A stretch of DNA of 64,000 nt from Sphingomonas aquatilis. GTDB taxonomy: Bacteria; Pseudomonadota; Alphaproteobacteria; Sphingomonadales; Sphingomonadaceae. Under the pieces are notes generated by a model, which made no database searches, was not told the DNA's origin, and saw nothing but the letters and a program-made list of their open reading frames with translations. A program made the translations under genes and the position numbers. The stretch covers positions 930,001 through 994,000 of the forward strand of contig NZ_JACIDB010000001.1 in assembly GCF_014196115.1 (NCBI RefSeq), given 5' to 3'. Positions 63,658 to 64,000 of the stretch are shown one piece after another (position 1 is the first letter of the stretch; each line of letters begins with the position of its first letter).

Positions 63658-64000
63658 TTACAGCTTGACGACGTTGCCCGCACGCTGCTCCGCGACGAGG
63701 CGGTCCTCGGCGTAGACCGACAGCATCGGCTCGTCGGTCACGACGACGGTGTCGCCGGTGCCGAAGCCGTTGAAGCCGGTGCGCATCGCCTGGCCATAGG
63801 CGCCGAGCATGCCGATCTCGAAATAGTCGCCGGTGTTCGTGTCCGCGGGCAGCGGGAACGGGCCGGCCATATAGTCGAGATCGTCGCAGGTCGGACCCCA
63901 GAAGGCGAAGTCCATGTCGCGCGCGTCCGATTCCGGCTCGCGCAGCAGCTGCACCGGATACTTCCAGCCGATATGCGCCGCATCGAACAGCGTGCCATAG
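63658..64000 (-). CDS. type III PLP-dependent decarboxylase, ornithine/lysine type (C-terminal part)
   Basis: Only the last 113 residues lie in the window; the start is beyond base 64000. The segment is the C-terminal beta domain of an alanine racemase-fold decarboxylase. WGPTCDDLDYM carries the catalytic Cys and substrate-binding Asp that complete the partner subunit's active site, and GAYGQAMRTGFNGFG follows with a PLP-site Tyr. This pattern fits eukaryotic-type ornithine decarboxylase or the bacterial lysine/ornithine decarboxylase, which makes putrescine or cadaverine. It is upstream of the DHS-like gene. Confidence 0.88.
   Translation of the reverse strand, partial: YGTLFDAAHIGWKYPVQLLREPESDARDMDFAFWGPTCDDLDYMAGPFPLPADTNTGDYFEIGMLGAYGQAMRTGFNGFGTGDTVVVTDEPMLSVYAEDRLVAEQRAGNVVKL

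Overview
The window looks like chromosomal DNA from a sphingomonad alphaproteobacterium, most likely Sphingomonas sensu lato. The evidence is the very high GC, the tig-clpP-clpX order, the TamA-TamB pair, an exosortase A (XrtA) exopolysaccharide cluster of the type common in this group, and short palindromic intergenic repeats typical of sphingomonad genomes. No phage, insertion sequence, CRISPR array or conjugation gene was seen. Coding density is high, and many genes are coupled by 1-4 base stop/start overlaps.

Layout. 1-5.9 kb: two small acidic/proline-rich proteins, tRNA-Leu(UAG), then the protein quality control block tig (with an unusual basic/acidic C-terminal tail), a family 2 glycosyltransferase, clpP and clpX. 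6-13.5 kb: accessory metabolism and membrane genes (CPBP-like membrane protein, a 2-oxoglutarate/Fe oxygenase, the ChaA antiporter, a GNAT acetyltransferase, a thiolase, a prepilin peptidase and an aldehyde dehydrogenase). 13.6-20.1 kb: tamA-tamB for outer membrane assembly. 20.1-26.4 kb: a Baeyer-Villiger-type monooxygenase, a candidate 20-residue membrane microprotein with its own promoter and RBS, and a signalling block (EAL phosphodiesterase, TPR hybrid histidine kinase, single-domain receiver). 26.6-32.8 kb: carboxylesterase, DUF3072 protein, ald with a divergent Lrp-type regulator, kup, a 2'-5' RNA ligase-like protein and tRNA-Met. 32.9-36.8 kb: a molybdenum oxidoreductase operon (YdeP/FdhF-like enzyme, mobA, fdhD). 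37.1-41.3 kb: a TonB-dependent receptor and trxB.

41.4-59.4 kb is the main accessory block, the XrtA/PEP-CTERM exopolysaccharide system. A leftward arm encodes two exosortase-associated hydrolases and an acyl carrier protein. A divergent rightward arm encodes an acyl-CoA ligase and a PLP-dependent decarboxylase. After a small secreted protein gene comes a long rightward operon: outer membrane export lipoprotein, chain-length protein, tyrosine autokinase, beta-barrel protein, AAA ATPase, polysaccharide deacetylase, FemAB-like protein, glycosyltransferase, an exosortase A-EpsI fusion and an asparagine synthase-like amidotransferase. Together these would build, modify, export and length-control a surface polysaccharide, with the exosortase processing PEP-CTERM proteins encoded elsewhere.

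59.4-64 kb: a soluble CBS-domain chemoreceptor-like protein, a small SANT-like protein, a MAPEG protein, a short-chain dehydrogenase, and a polyamine pair (deoxyhypusine synthase-like enzyme plus the C-terminal part of a type III ornithine/diaminopimelate-type decarboxylase). Sphingomonas sensu stricto is known for homospermidine as its main polyamine, so this pair is a good candidate for that pathway.

No wholly unknown multi-gene system was identified. The best novelty candidates are the 20-residue microprotein, the tail on trigger factor, the DHS-like/ODC pair, the RBS-masking hairpin before the monooxygenase, and the soluble CBS-chemoreceptor fusion.
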